DNA of 64,000 nucleotides from Chryseolinea sp. (GTDB lineage Bacteria; Bacteroidota; Bacteroidia; Cytophagales; Cyclobacteriaceae), in NCBI GenBank assembly GCA_025923195.1, contig JAICGJ010000002.1:1-64000 (forward strand). The letters run 5' to 3'. The translations under genes were made by a program, and so were the position numbers. The first letter of the stretch is position 1; each line of letters opens with the position of its first letter. The notes below the pieces were generated by a model. The model did not search any database. It was not told where the DNA came from and saw nothing but the letters and a program-made list of their open reading frames with translations. Below, in pieces: positions 17,698 to 26,060 of this stretch.

Positions 17698-19296
17698 TTA
17701 ATTAATTGGAATCTGAATGATTCCGCTCGATCCTTTAGGAACAACTTTTTCGTCTTCATCCTTAAAAGTTCTGCGGGAAACATCTTTAATATCAATAATA
17801 ATTCTATCACCAGATCTCGCCTGGCCAGTCCACGCGCGCAGGTCCGGATTTTCGTTTGTAGCATTCATTCTCTGAACGCCTGCAGTTCCACGACCTAAAA
17901 TAACTTCGGCTCTTCTGATTCTGTAACGAGCATCCTTTGGAACTTCGTCTTTGAAATTCTGCTCCGGTTCTGCTACAAAACGAAGCGCACCAAGTTGGTT
18001 TGCACGGATTCCCTGCCTCAGGTCAACGGGGTTGTTGCCCACATAAGCCACATAACGAGGATCCGGAACATTTCTTACATCGAAACCTTGCGTTCCGATA
18101 GAAGTTCCTCCGTTGCTCACAGCAACAGATATTTTCCGTTGCTTAGGAATAATAGTAACCCTCCCAGGTTTGTCACCTCTGATGATTTCTGCACCACCAC
18201 CGGCGGAGAAAGAAGGATTGTAGCTTGTGCCAAGTGCAGGCACTTCGATCAATACTGTATTGCCGCAATTCATGTAAAGTGTTGGTGCGTTACCAGTAGT
18301 CACACGGATAGTTGGCTGAGCAACTTCATATTCGATATTCTCAACGAATGTTCTGTCGTTCATCTTGATTTCGGCCTTGTATGATCTCTTCGCGAAGCCA
18401 TGAGAATCATAACCTCCACCCTGTGCTACAAATTCCACCTTACCCATTTTTACACCGGTCTTGTCTTCAATTACATTGAGTTTAGTGCCGTCCTTGTAAA
18501 ATTCAGGGAGGATGGCAGTTGAAGAACCAGTTAAGAACATTTCAGCTTCGTATTTAGCACCCGCTGCAACAACCGAAGATCTAGCTCTCACCATTGGAAC
18601 GAATTGATCGAAGCTGATCCTATCTGCTCCTGCATCTTCGCGCAGTTTGTCCAAGGCACGTGCCTCATACTCCAGTATTTCAGTCTGTGTTTGCGTAACA
18701 GACGCCAGCGCTGCAATGACAGGCGTGTTCTCAAATGTGAAAGTCAGGTAATCTTTTCGAACATGGTCGTCGTCACTCGCGAACAATGGAATTTCCTTTG
18801 GAGGTTTGGCAAGCTTATCGAAGTCTTTGATACCTGATAAATCACTGAGTTGTTTAACATAAGTAGTTAAAAGTGCTTCATATTTCTTGCCTTCCTGTTC
18901 TTTTGAGTTTGGATCAATCATCATCGTAGCGACCTTGGAGCTGTGGTCATTGATGACCCCCTCATCTACTTTGTTGGTTCCAGATTGCGCCAGCATTCTC
19001 AATTTCAACTGATCGATGTATTCTATCGTGCTTTTCGTAAGGTCTCTTACCTTCTGCGCTTTCTCTTTCGCCTCTACAACTTTCGGAACCTGACTTTTAC
19101 CAGCTTCTTCAATGATTGCTTGCATGGTCTGCTCGCTCTTTTTCTTGCCGTCTTCAATAAGAGTTGTCAACGTTTCATTGATGATAGCAAATTTTTCGAG
19201 TACCGCATTACTTACCTGCAGCGCGAGCAACGCCGTAAGCACGAGGTACATCATGCCTATCATTTTTTGACGCGGGGTTTCTTTTTTGCCTGCCAT
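17698..19296 (-). CDS. gldM: Gliding motility/type IX secretion motor protein GldM
   Basis: The long periplasmic shaft of the proton-driven motor, 532 residues. A short cytoplasmic N-terminus (AGKKETPRQKMIGMMY) leads into one membrane helix (about 14-33), followed by a helical domain and several Ig-like beta domains that reach the outer-membrane ring. Arg9, known to matter in the Flavobacterium protein, is conserved at the same position. The gene lies 39 bases after gldL and its stop is one base from the gldN start. Confidence 0.97.
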   Translation of the reverse strand: MAGKKETPRQKMIGMMYLVLTALLALQVSNAVLEKFAIINETLTTLIEDGKKKSEQTMQAIIEEAGKSQVPKVVEAKEKAQKVRDLTKSTIEYIDQLKLRMLAQSGTNKVDEGVINDHSSKVATMMIDPNSKEQEGKKYEALLTTYVKQLSDLSGIKDFDKLAKPPKEIPLFASDDDHVRKDYLTFTFENTPVIAALASVTQTQTEILEYEARALDKLREDAGADRISFDQFVPMVRARSSVVAAGAKYEAEMFLTGSSTAILPEFYKDGTKLNVIEDKTGVKMGKVEFVAQGGGYDSHGFAKRSYKAEIKMNDRTFVENIEYEVAQPTIRVTTGNAPTLYMNCGNTVLIEVPALGTSYNPSFSAGGGAEIIRGDKPGRVTIIPKQRKISVAVSNGGTSIGTQGFDVRNVPDPRYVAYVGNNPVDLRQGIRANQLGALRFVAEPEQNFKDEVPKDARYRIRRAEVILGRGTAGVQRMNATNENPDLRAWTGQARSGDRIIIDIKDVSRRTFKDEDEKVVPKGSSGIIQIPIN

Positions 19297-19335
19297 CGTA
19301 ATCTTTTTAGTTAAACGTTAGAAACCTTTAAAAAA

Positions 19336-20157
19336 TTATGCGTTTTGTCCGCCACCTTTCATGGCTGTAAGCATGCTGCCATACACCTTGTTCAACGAAG
19401 TCAGATTATCTGTCAGCTTGCTGAGTTCAGTGGTGAACTTTGTAGTGTTATCACCTACCTTAGATAGTCCGTTCATTGCTCCTGTCAGGCTCTCATAGAA
19501 CTTGTTCATGTTCTTAACATGGCTATCAGCGTCTTTCAATTCCATTTCATAAACAGAATTTAACGCCGCAAGATTCTTAGTTACCTTCTGAACTTGTGAG
19601 TGATACTCACCAGCGTCCTTCGAAGCCTCAGACATACTCGATACAGCCTTAATAGCTACATCGTACGATTTATTCATCTCAAGAAGTTGTGACGATGCCT
19701 TCTTAACGTTCCCTGCATAGTCATTCGTAGCTACAGCAGCATCTGAAAGGTTGGTCATTTTCTTGGCAGATTCTGCCAGGTTATTAAGGCCCTTGCCCAG
19801 GCTATCCAGAAGTTCGGGTCCTATCTTGGCTTTCTCCAACGACACATCTAACTGCTGGGTCAATGAAACGCCAGGCTTGTTGGAGATTCTGGTGGGTACT
19901 GCAGGTGCTTCATAATCTTCTCCAAGTTCCGGATAAACTTTTGACCAATCTGGCTCCTGATGAGGAGGTTCAAAAGCACTTAGAAAGAATATTATAGCTT
20001 CTGTGGTTAATCCAATAAACAGCATCTGGTCAGCACCCTCATAGTGGAGAATTTTGAATAACGCACCAATAATTACGACTGCCGCACCAATACCATAAAC
20101 TTTTGGCATTATGGTTTTGTAGAGAAGTTCAACAAATCCGCCTTTTTTCTTGCTCAT
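19336..20157 (-). CDS. gldL: Gliding motility/type IX secretion motor protein GldL
   Basis: The inner-membrane stator of the gliding motor, 273 residues. Two membrane helices (about 18-36 and 45-61) form a hairpin. The second carries a buried glutamate (E53, in GLTTEAIIFFLSAFEPP) that corresponds to the proton-handling Glu of GldL. Residues 95-270 are a long helical cytoplasmic tail with repeated coiled-coil heptads. It is co-transcribed with gldK and gldM. Confidence 0.96.
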   Translation of the reverse strand: MSKKKGGFVELLYKTIMPKVYGIGAAVVIIGALFKILHYEGADQMLFIGLTTEAIIFFLSAFEPPHQEPDWSKVYPELGEDYEAPAVPTRISNKPGVSLTQQLDVSLEKAKIGPELLDSLGKGLNNLAESAKKMTNLSDAAVATNDYAGNVKKASSQLLEMNKSYDVAIKAVSSMSEASKDAGEYHSQVQKVTKNLAALNSVYEMELKDADSHVKNMNKFYESLTGAMNGLSKVGDNTTKFTTELSKLTDNLTSLNKVYGSMLTAMKGGGQNA

Positions 20158-20216
20158 TGTAGTGATGGTTTAAATTGCCTTTTGATGATAAATTAAAAAA
20201 TATAGTAGTTAAAAAA

Positions 20217-21302
20217 TTAAAATTCCTGACCGGAAGAACGGCCCAAGTGAGTTAGTGCGCAACGGAACCCGATATACGCACGAGTCGAATCTTTAAATTC
20301 ATAAGTTCTTGTACCTGTCTCCAGGTAATAAGCGACGTCCTTCCAAGACCCACCGCGAACAACCTTTTTAGGAGGAACACGAGGGTTATATTTCGGACTT
20401 TCAGGATCAGTTCTGGGATCGATATACTGGGGATTCAAGTCCCACACGGTGGGTACAGACGCCGGATTGAAGTCATCCAGGCACCATTCAGAGACATTCC
20501 CCGACATATCGTACAAACCATAGTCATTGGGGAAGTACGCCTGAACCGGAGAGGAGTATGCGAAACCATCATCGTAGAAATTTCCACGGCCAGGCTTGAA
20601 GTTAGCCAGCATACAACCTTTTGAATTTCGAATATATGGGTTACCCCAGGGATATTTAGCCATGTCGCGACCGCCGCGGGCTGCGTACTCCCACTCTGCC
20701 TCGGAAGGCAGTCGGAAGGAAGGCATCGGGAAATCGCCAACGCTCTTTCTATAATCGTTTAGATAAGCAGTTCTCCATTGTCCGAAGAAGACTGCAGCGT
20801 CCCAATTTACACCTACCACAGGATAGTCATCATACCCAGGATGCCAGTAATAATAATCCTGAATTGGATCACCCATGTGGTGCGCAAAGTCTCTCACCCA
20901 CGCAGCTGTATCAGGATAATACTTCTGACGGAAGGTTTCAGCGTCAACTGTTTCGAATCCTTCAATACTTCCGTTATCAACCAGGAAAAAGTTTGTGAAC
21001 TGACGATACTCGTTGTTTGTAATCTCGGTATCATCCATAAAGAACGAGCCAATCGTCACTTGCTTATTGAAGTTGATCTGCGTAGATGCAGGGTCTTCAT
21101 CCGCCTGACCCATGTGGAAAGTACCTGACGGAATTGGAACCATGCCATAGGGAATGGTCATGACCCAACCCTCGCGTCCAGGAACGCCAACCAGTTCACC
21201 CTGATCGCCGCCCTTATTGCCGCCCAGTCCTAATAATCCACAAGCGCTGACTCCAGCACCAGCTAGAATTAAAAGTATTTTAGAAACAACTGCTTTATTC
21301 AT
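20217..21302 (-). CDS. gldK: Gliding motility lipoprotein GldK
   Basis: The ring lipoprotein of the type IX machine, 361 residues. The signal peptide ends in the lipobox VSAC (Cys21). A formylglycine-generating-enzyme-like (FGE/SUMF1) domain fills residues 50-355, seen from IPSGTFHMGQADEDP, then LPSEAEWEYAARGG, NVSEWCLDDF and VVRGGSWKD. In GldK this domain is structural. I recall the Flavobacterium and Porphyromonas proteins as roughly 100 residues longer, so this one appears compact. It follows porP/sprF after 127 bases. Confidence 0.93.
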   Translation of the reverse strand: MNKAVVSKILLILAGAGVSACGLLGLGGNKGGDQGELVGVPGREGWVMTIPYGMVPIPSGTFHMGQADEDPASTQINFNKQVTIGSFFMDDTEITNNEYRQFTNFFLVDNGSIEGFETVDAETFRQKYYPDTAAWVRDFAHHMGDPIQDYYYWHPGYDDYPVVGVNWDAAVFFGQWRTAYLNDYRKSVGDFPMPSFRLPSEAEWEYAARGGRDMAKYPWGNPYIRNSKGCMLANFKPGRGNFYDDGFAYSSPVQAYFPNDYGLYDMSGNVSEWCLDDFNPASVPTVWDLNPQYIDPRTDPESPKYNPRVPPKKVVRGGSWKDVAYYLETGTRTYEFKDSTRAYIGFRCALTHLGRSSGQEF

Positions 21303-21429
21303 ACTACTTTGCTCAGTTTGTCTACGCTAATTTTCTACGTATTGAAAGTTAAAACTTTATTCTCTTTATTTTTTTGAGAAACTGTTTACAAATTCCACAA
21401 ATTCTTTATGATCCTTAATTAAATGTCGC

Positions 21430-22380
21430 TTAGTGCCTATACCGAGGGGTTCGAACGACTTTTTTACCGCTGCCCGGATTAACCGGTAAGTCATAACTCA
21501 GCATGACCTCCAGGGAAAAATTTTCCTTTGCGGCACGGTCCTTGACTACAAAATCCACGGCAGTGCCAAATTTCAGGGATTTATCCTTTAACAGGCTGTA
21601 TCCTAGTAATAAACTCGCCGCCTCAGACTGTCTAAACGCTAAACCTCCCCACATCGTATCTTTGATGTATGCAATTCCTGCAACATCAAATTGGGTCTTA
21701 TTTAGATCGGTTCTAACATTGGTGCTGAATTGCACTTTTAAATCAAAACTGACTTCGTAAAAATAACCTCCAGTAAAATTAATGTGATTAGCGAGAGCAC
21801 CTCTTACGCTATCCGCTCCGAAATCAAACTTCGAACGGAGCAAGTGATTAAATCCAACACCAGCATAATACTTCTCTGTGCGATAGAAAATTCCAGCACC
21901 GATATCAGGTCTGGTCTGTGACTCCTTACCATCAACGATCAGCGGGTCGCCTTCTTGTATGTAACGATAATATTTTCCATTAATGGTCTGCGAATAAATT
22001 CCAACCTTAACGCCAAAACTCAATTTAGTTTCTTTTATTCCTAAGTGATAGGCGTACGAAACTTGTGCTTCAAGATTATTCTGTGGACCAAGCTGGTCAC
22101 GCAGAACATATACGCCGGCACCACTTCTTAATTTGTAAATCGGTGTGTTAAAACTCGCCATCGTAGTGGTGGGTGCCCCTCCATCTCCAAAACTTGATTG
22201 ATATCCGATCCACTGGCTGCGATGAATTGCTGAAAATCTTGTTACGCCATCAACACCAGCAAATGCGGGGGTCATGTATAAGTTGTTAAACATGTACTGC
22301 GTAAAGAGGGCATCTTGCTGCGCAAAAACACCTGCTCCAAAAAGGCATAGCACCAACGTATAAAAAGTCCTTCTCAGCAT
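21430..22380 (-). CDS. Type IX secretion outer-membrane protein PorP/SprF family
   Basis: A protein of 316 residues with a signal peptide (ending GVFAQ, about residue 20) followed by the family hallmark QDALFTQYMFNNLYMTPAFAG, split across strands of a small beta-barrel. Proteins of this family sit in the outer membrane and often work with one specific secreted adhesin. Its place directly before gldKLMN repeats the porP-porK-L-M-N order of Porphyromonas, which suggests it is the core PorP and not an adhesin-linked SprF copy. Its last residues are basic, not a C-terminal aromatic. Confidence 0.88.
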   Translation of the reverse strand: MLRRTFYTLVLCLFGAGVFAQQDALFTQYMFNNLYMTPAFAGVDGVTRFSAIHRSQWIGYQSSFGDGGAPTTTMASFNTPIYKLRSGAGVYVLRDQLGPQNNLEAQVSYAYHLGIKETKLSFGVKVGIYSQTINGKYYRYIQEGDPLIVDGKESQTRPDIGAGIFYRTEKYYAGVGFNHLLRSKFDFGADSVRGALANHINFTGGYFYEVSFDLKVQFSTNVRTDLNKTQFDVAGIAYIKDTMWGGLAFRQSEAASLLLGYSLLKDKSLKFGTAVDFVVKDRAAKENFSLEVMLSYDLPVNPGSGKKVVRTPRYRH

Positions 22381-22491
22381 CTAAGATTAAAAAGTAGAAG
22401 ATAAAGTAAGCGCTTTTTTACGACACTTTCAACAAATGTAATTAAAGTGTAATAAAATAGGCTACATTCTAAAATTCAACAAATGAAGCAG

Positions 22492-23268
22492 TTATTTGAT
22501 GCCATTTGCCTTCTTTATGTAGAGCTCGAGGGCTCCCGTCATGGAGGGTGCGTTAGGTAGTGGCGCTTCGATATCGAGGATCAAGCCTGCATCACGAACA
22601 GCCTTTGCAGTAGTCGGTCCGAAGACTGCAATACGCGTGTTGTTTTGTTTGAATTCCGGAAAGTTTACAAACAATGAATTGATGCCTGATGGACTGAAGA
22701 AAGCGAGGATGTCGTAGAACACTTCTTTTAAGTCAGAGAGATTAGCGGCGACGGTGTGATAAATGATTGCCTCTGTATAATTATATCCTCCGTCCTTCAG
22801 AAAATCCGGAATATCATTCTTGCGTATATCAGAACACGGGAAAAGATACTTCTCATTTTTGTGCTTCTTCAAAATTTCCAACAAGTCTTGGGCAGTCTTG
22901 AGTCCCGTGAAAATCTTTCGTTTGCGAATAACGATATACTTCTGCAGGTAGTTGGACGTTTGCTCGGAGATACAAAAGTATTTCATCTCAGGCGGCATTT
23001 CCAGTTTTAATTCCTGGCAAATGTGAAAGAAATGATCTACCGCATTTCTACTCGTAAAGATGATAGCAGTATGATTTAGAATATCAATTTTCTGTTTACG
23101 AAACTCTTTTACCGGTACTGGCTCAACCTGAATAAAGGGCCTGAAATCAATTTTCAAATTGAATTTCTCGGCCAGTTTCAGGTAAGGAGAATTAGCATCG
23201 GCGGGGGCTTCTTGAGTCACTAGGATACTCTTTACTTTGCGCATCCTGTCAGTTGCAATTTCACTCAT
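22492..23268 (-). CDS. hemD: Uroporphyrinogen-III synthase
   Basis: The protein has 258 residues and two alternating alpha/beta domains typical of HemD, which closes and inverts ring D of the tetrapyrrole on the heme pathway. Visible markers are ILVTQEAPADANSPY near residue 15, AIIFTSRNAVDHFF near 68-81 and DILAFFSPSGINSLF near 186. HemD sequences are poorly conserved, so the identification rests on these segments. It is the second gene of an operon with the DUF4271 gene (21-base gap), and hemW lies divergently next to it. Confidence 0.85.
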   Translation of the reverse strand: MSEIATDRMRKVKSILVTQEAPADANSPYLKLAEKFNLKIDFRPFIQVEPVPVKEFRKQKIDILNHTAIIFTSRNAVDHFFHICQELKLEMPPEMKYFCISEQTSNYLQKYIVIRKRKIFTGLKTAQDLLEILKKHKNEKYLFPCSDIRKNDIPDFLKDGGYNYTEAIIYHTVAANLSDLKEVFYDILAFFSPSGINSLFVNFPEFKQNNTRIAVFGPTTAKAVRDAGLILDIEAPLPNAPSMTGALELYIKKANGIK

Positions 23269-23289
23269 ATCTACGCGTAACGAATCGGG

Positions 23290-24390
23290 CTAGTTGTAAA
23301 GAACCTTTATTGTAATTAATAAGGGTATTAATTCTGTGGCACAAATGTACGAAAATAAATGAAACATCGAGTGACTTACACGCCTACTCAGTTTCAAAAT
23401 GATGAGAAACATCCATCCTACCAGTAGCCAGGAAATAATTTTTAGCAGTATGATATGGAAATTTTCGTTCTGGCCGTGCAAAATGAAATACAAAAACAAA
23501 ATCATAGTCAGAGTTCCAAAAACGACCAGAAGTAGCCGTATCCAATTAAAAATATGAATGCCTGCGATCTCATTCAATCCAAATATGATAGACAGACAAT
23601 AGACCAGCAGCACTTTGAAAAAAATAATCAACAGTACTATGGCACTCAACTCAATCCACAAGAGCATCGTTTCTCCAAATGAATCCGATTGGAATGCCAA
23701 GGCAACAACGTAATGTGACGGAATGAATCTAAAAATGATCATCAGATAATATCCGATCATCAGACTGCAATAGACATAAAATAAGAAATTAATGCTGCTA
23801 GTTATTCGCGAGTAAATTTGACTGTCCTCTCCCTCGCGCAGGAAGAACATTTTCATTATAGAAAAATAATCGGCTGCTAATTTCGGGTTTAGCTGAACGA
23901 CAACGATCAACACGCTCGCCAAAATCAACATTCCAACAATCACAAAATCGCGAAATTGCGAAAATCGCATGGGTATCTCCTCACTCGAACGTTTGACAGG
24001 TGATTTCGAAACGATCAAAGTCTGCAGACCGCCTTCTCTAATTTTTTTCTGATGCACGCCAACCAGCAGCACCGGCGTATGAAAAAACTGCCGTATGCTG
24101 TCCATCGGGAGATCAGCCTTTGTGTCTTTGCTCGTTATGAGTTGCCCATTGATAAAGATACTATAAGGCTCATTGCTATTTATACGGAGAAGGTGTCCGC
24201 CGAATTTAGAAGGCTCAATCGAAAAATATACCGTAGAGACATTTGCGCCCCCTTTAAACGGTATGTAGCGCTCTCCCTCATAAATTTGCCACTCACCTTG
24301 GAGATCCTTAACTAAAAAATTTTGTGCACGAATAGTTGCCGGAACCAGAACTAGTGACAACAGTATTATGAACTTGACAGATGGCCTCAT
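23290..24390 (-). CDS. DUF4271 multi-spanning membrane protein
   Basis: The protein has 366 residues. A signal peptide (1-22) is followed by an exported beta-rich domain of about 130 residues (LQGEWQIYEGERYIPF and similar) and then six or seven membrane helices (about 148-360) with the DUF4271 pattern (a helix with LLVYCLSIIFGLNEIAGIHI). The family is found in Bacteroidota, often beside hemD as here. Its role is unknown. Its promoter faces that of hemW across a 63-base gap. Confidence 0.8.
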   Translation of the reverse strand: MRPSVKFIILLSLVLVPATIRAQNFLVKDLQGEWQIYEGERYIPFKGGANVSTVYFSIEPSKFGGHLLRINSNEPYSIFINGQLITSKDTKADLPMDSIRQFFHTPVLLVGVHQKKIREGGLQTLIVSKSPVKRSSEEIPMRFSQFRDFVIVGMLILASVLIVVVQLNPKLAADYFSIMKMFFLREGEDSQIYSRITSSINFLFYVYCSLMIGYYLMIIFRFIPSHYVVALAFQSDSFGETMLLWIELSAIVLLIIFFKVLLVYCLSIIFGLNEIAGIHIFNWIRLLLVVFGTLTMILFLYFILHGQNENFHIILLKIISWLLVGWMFLIILKLSRRVSHSMFHLFSYICATELIPLLITIKVLYN

Positions 24391-24403
24391 GAATTTTCTT
24401 CGG

Positions 24404-24411
24404 CAAAAATA
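24404..24411 (-). promoter_or_regulatory. Putative -7 element for DUF4271-hemD
   Basis: Minus-strand TATTTTTG (24411-24404) matches TAnnTTTG exactly and lies 13 bases before the ATG at 24390. The leader would be very short. Confidence 0.45.
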
Positions 24412-24441
24412 TCAGTTCTCACGCGATATCCGAAATGCAAT

Positions 24442-24449
24442 TAATTTTG
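24442..24449 (+). promoter_or_regulatory. Putative -7 element for hemW
   Basis: TAATTTTG matches TAnnTTTG exactly and ends only four bases before the hemW ATG at 24454, so the transcript may be leaderless or nearly so. It forms a compact back-to-back pair with the element at 24404-24411. Confidence 0.4.
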
Positions 24450-24453
24450 CAGG

Positions 24454-25599
24454 ATGGCAGGTATCTATATTCATATCCCCTTTTGCAAGCAGGCGTGCCA
24501 CTATTGCGATTTCTATTTCTCAACGAATACTGCAAGAAGAACGGAGTTAATTGACGCTATCGGAAAGGAAATAGCACTCCAGAAGAACTACATCAGGGGT
24601 GAGGAAATTAATACCATCTATTTCGGTGGCGGCACTCCGTCGCTTTTAACGCCGGAAGAGATAGGTGTTATTCTGAACGATATCCACTGCACATTTACAA
24701 TAGCACCGTCGCCAGAAATTACCCTGGAAGCGAATCCAGACGACTTAGTCTTTGCGAAATTACTTGCCCTGAAATCTATTGGTATTAACAGATTGAGCAT
24801 CGGTATACAGTCCTTTGATGATGACATCTTAAAGTTTCTAAACCGAGCGCACAACGCCGGAATGGCTGCTAAAAGTTACGAAGATGCGCGGGCAGCTAGT
24901 TTCGAAAATATTAGTATTGATTTGATGTACGCCATTCCCGGACAGGATCACAAAGTTTGGAAAAAAAATATCCAAAAAGCGATATCATTGAACCCTGAAC
25001 ACATTTCATCATACTCCCTCACCATCGAAAACAAGACCGTTTTTGGAAAGTGGGCTGCACAAAAAAAGATCACAGCGCCAGACGACGACATTTCTGCCGC
25101 GGAGCACATTGTTTTAATCGATGAACTTGAGCAGGCGGGATTTGAACACTACGAAGTGTCCAATTTTTCCAAGCCGTCTTTCATGTCGAAACACAACAGC
25201 AGCTATTGGAAGGGTGAAAAATATCTGGGACTAGGACCCAGCGCCCATTCGTTCGATGGCACCAGCAGGCAATCCAATATCAGCAATAACCGACTCTACC
25301 TCGCTGCCATTCAATCAGACCATGTACCCGCTTCAATAGAGATTCTGTCGAGAGAGGACAAAATAAATGACTGGCTGCTAACCGGCCTTAGAACGGCATG
25401 GGGTACCAACCTGGCCGATCTTTTAAAGAATTATCAATTTGATTTGCTGCAGATACACGGACCCTATATTAGGCAACTAATTGACAGTAATCTGGCAGTG
25501 GTATCGGACCAGTCACTCATTCTAACCAAATCTGGAAGGCTACTGGCCGATAAAATAGCGGCTGATCTGTTTGCGACGGATTATTCGTCAAAACGGTGA
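24454..25599 (+). CDS. hemW: Heme chaperone HemW (radical SAM)
   Basis: The protein has 381 residues. The radical-SAM cluster ligands are C11, C15 and C18 (CKQACHYC), followed by YFGGGTPSLL, which binds SAM, and the HemW-type C-terminal domain with LGLGPSAHSFDG. HemW resembles oxygen-independent coproporphyrinogen oxidase (HemN) but lacks the HemN N-terminal extension and is thought to deliver heme to enzymes. Its neighbour hemD is also a tetrapyrrole gene. No discernible ribosome-binding site precedes the ATG. Confidence 0.9.
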   Translation: MAGIYIHIPFCKQACHYCDFYFSTNTARRTELIDAIGKEIALQKNYIRGEEINTIYFGGGTPSLLTPEEIGVILNDIHCTFTIAPSPEITLEANPDDLVFAKLLALKSIGINRLSIGIQSFDDDILKFLNRAHNAGMAAKSYEDARAASFENISIDLMYAIPGQDHKVWKKNIQKAISLNPEHISSYSLTIENKTVFGKWAAQKKITAPDDDISAAEHIVLIDELEQAGFEHYEVSNFSKPSFMSKHNSSYWKGEKYLGLGPSAHSFDGTSRQSNISNNRLYLAAIQSDHVPASIEILSREDKINDWLLTGLRTAWGTNLADLLKNYQFDLLQIHGPYIRQLIDSNLAVVSDQSLILTKSGRLLADKIAADLFATDYSSKR

Positions 25600-25608
25600 C
25601 AGCGATCG

Positions 25609-26025
25609 TTGTACACTCTCAAAGATCTTAGTAAATTACACTTTCGTTCAAAACCAATGTTATCGGTGGAAGACAAAAAAGTGTACATGCTCCTCAAGTC
25701 CGTGATTTTCCATTATCATGGTCTTGATGAACAGGAAAAACAAGATCTTGACAAAACTGCCTTGGAGCTTAATGCCCACGAAGAATACCGTTGGGCTATG
25801 GATTTTGTTGCAACGGACTATGTAACTGCTTTCGATAGAGCACGATTCTTTCTAAACGATATCATCGGAGATTATCAAAAGGAAAAAAGAATTGAGTTAA
25901 TCAATATGGTATGGCAAGCTAATAACCTGAAAGGTTATGTAACAGAAATGGAAGCAACGGCTATGCTAAAGCTGGCGAGGGACTGGAACGTGCAGAAAGA
26001 ATTGATTAAACTCGTGTTAAACTGA
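25609..26025 (+). CDS. Hypothetical helical protein, possibly TerB-like
   Basis: A soluble, almost purely helical protein of 138 residues. The arrangement of an acidic helix pair (LSVEDKKVYMLLKSVIFHYH, GLDEQEKQDLDKTALEL) and a second similar pair (RIELINMVWQANNLKGYVTE) resembles the TerB fold, but I do not see a clear diagnostic motif. It starts 9 bases after the hemW stop, at TTG 25609; an ATG at 25657 would remove 16 residues. A terminator follows. Function is unknown. Confidence 0.6.
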   Translation: MYTLKDLSKLHFRSKPMLSVEDKKVYMLLKSVIFHYHGLDEQEKQDLDKTALELNAHEEYRWAMDFVATDYVTAFDRARFFLNDIIGDYQKEKRIELINMVWQANNLKGYVTEMEATAMLKLARDWNVQKELIKLVLN

Positions 26026-26030
26026 GTCAA

Positions 26031-26060
26031 AAAAAAGCGGGATAAATTCCCGCTTTTTTT
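26031..26060. terminator. Bidirectional terminator between the TerB-like gene and clpC
   Basis: A perfect 12-base stem (AAAAAAGCGGGA / TCCCGCTTTTTT, loop TAAAT) lies between convergent genes and overlaps the clpC stop codon. A-rich and T-rich arms allow termination from both directions. Confidence 0.9.

Noticed and set aside
17697-17864. N-terminal extension of GldN
   Set aside because: It would overlap gldM by 167 bases and would bury a clear signal peptide that starts at 17696 or 17693.
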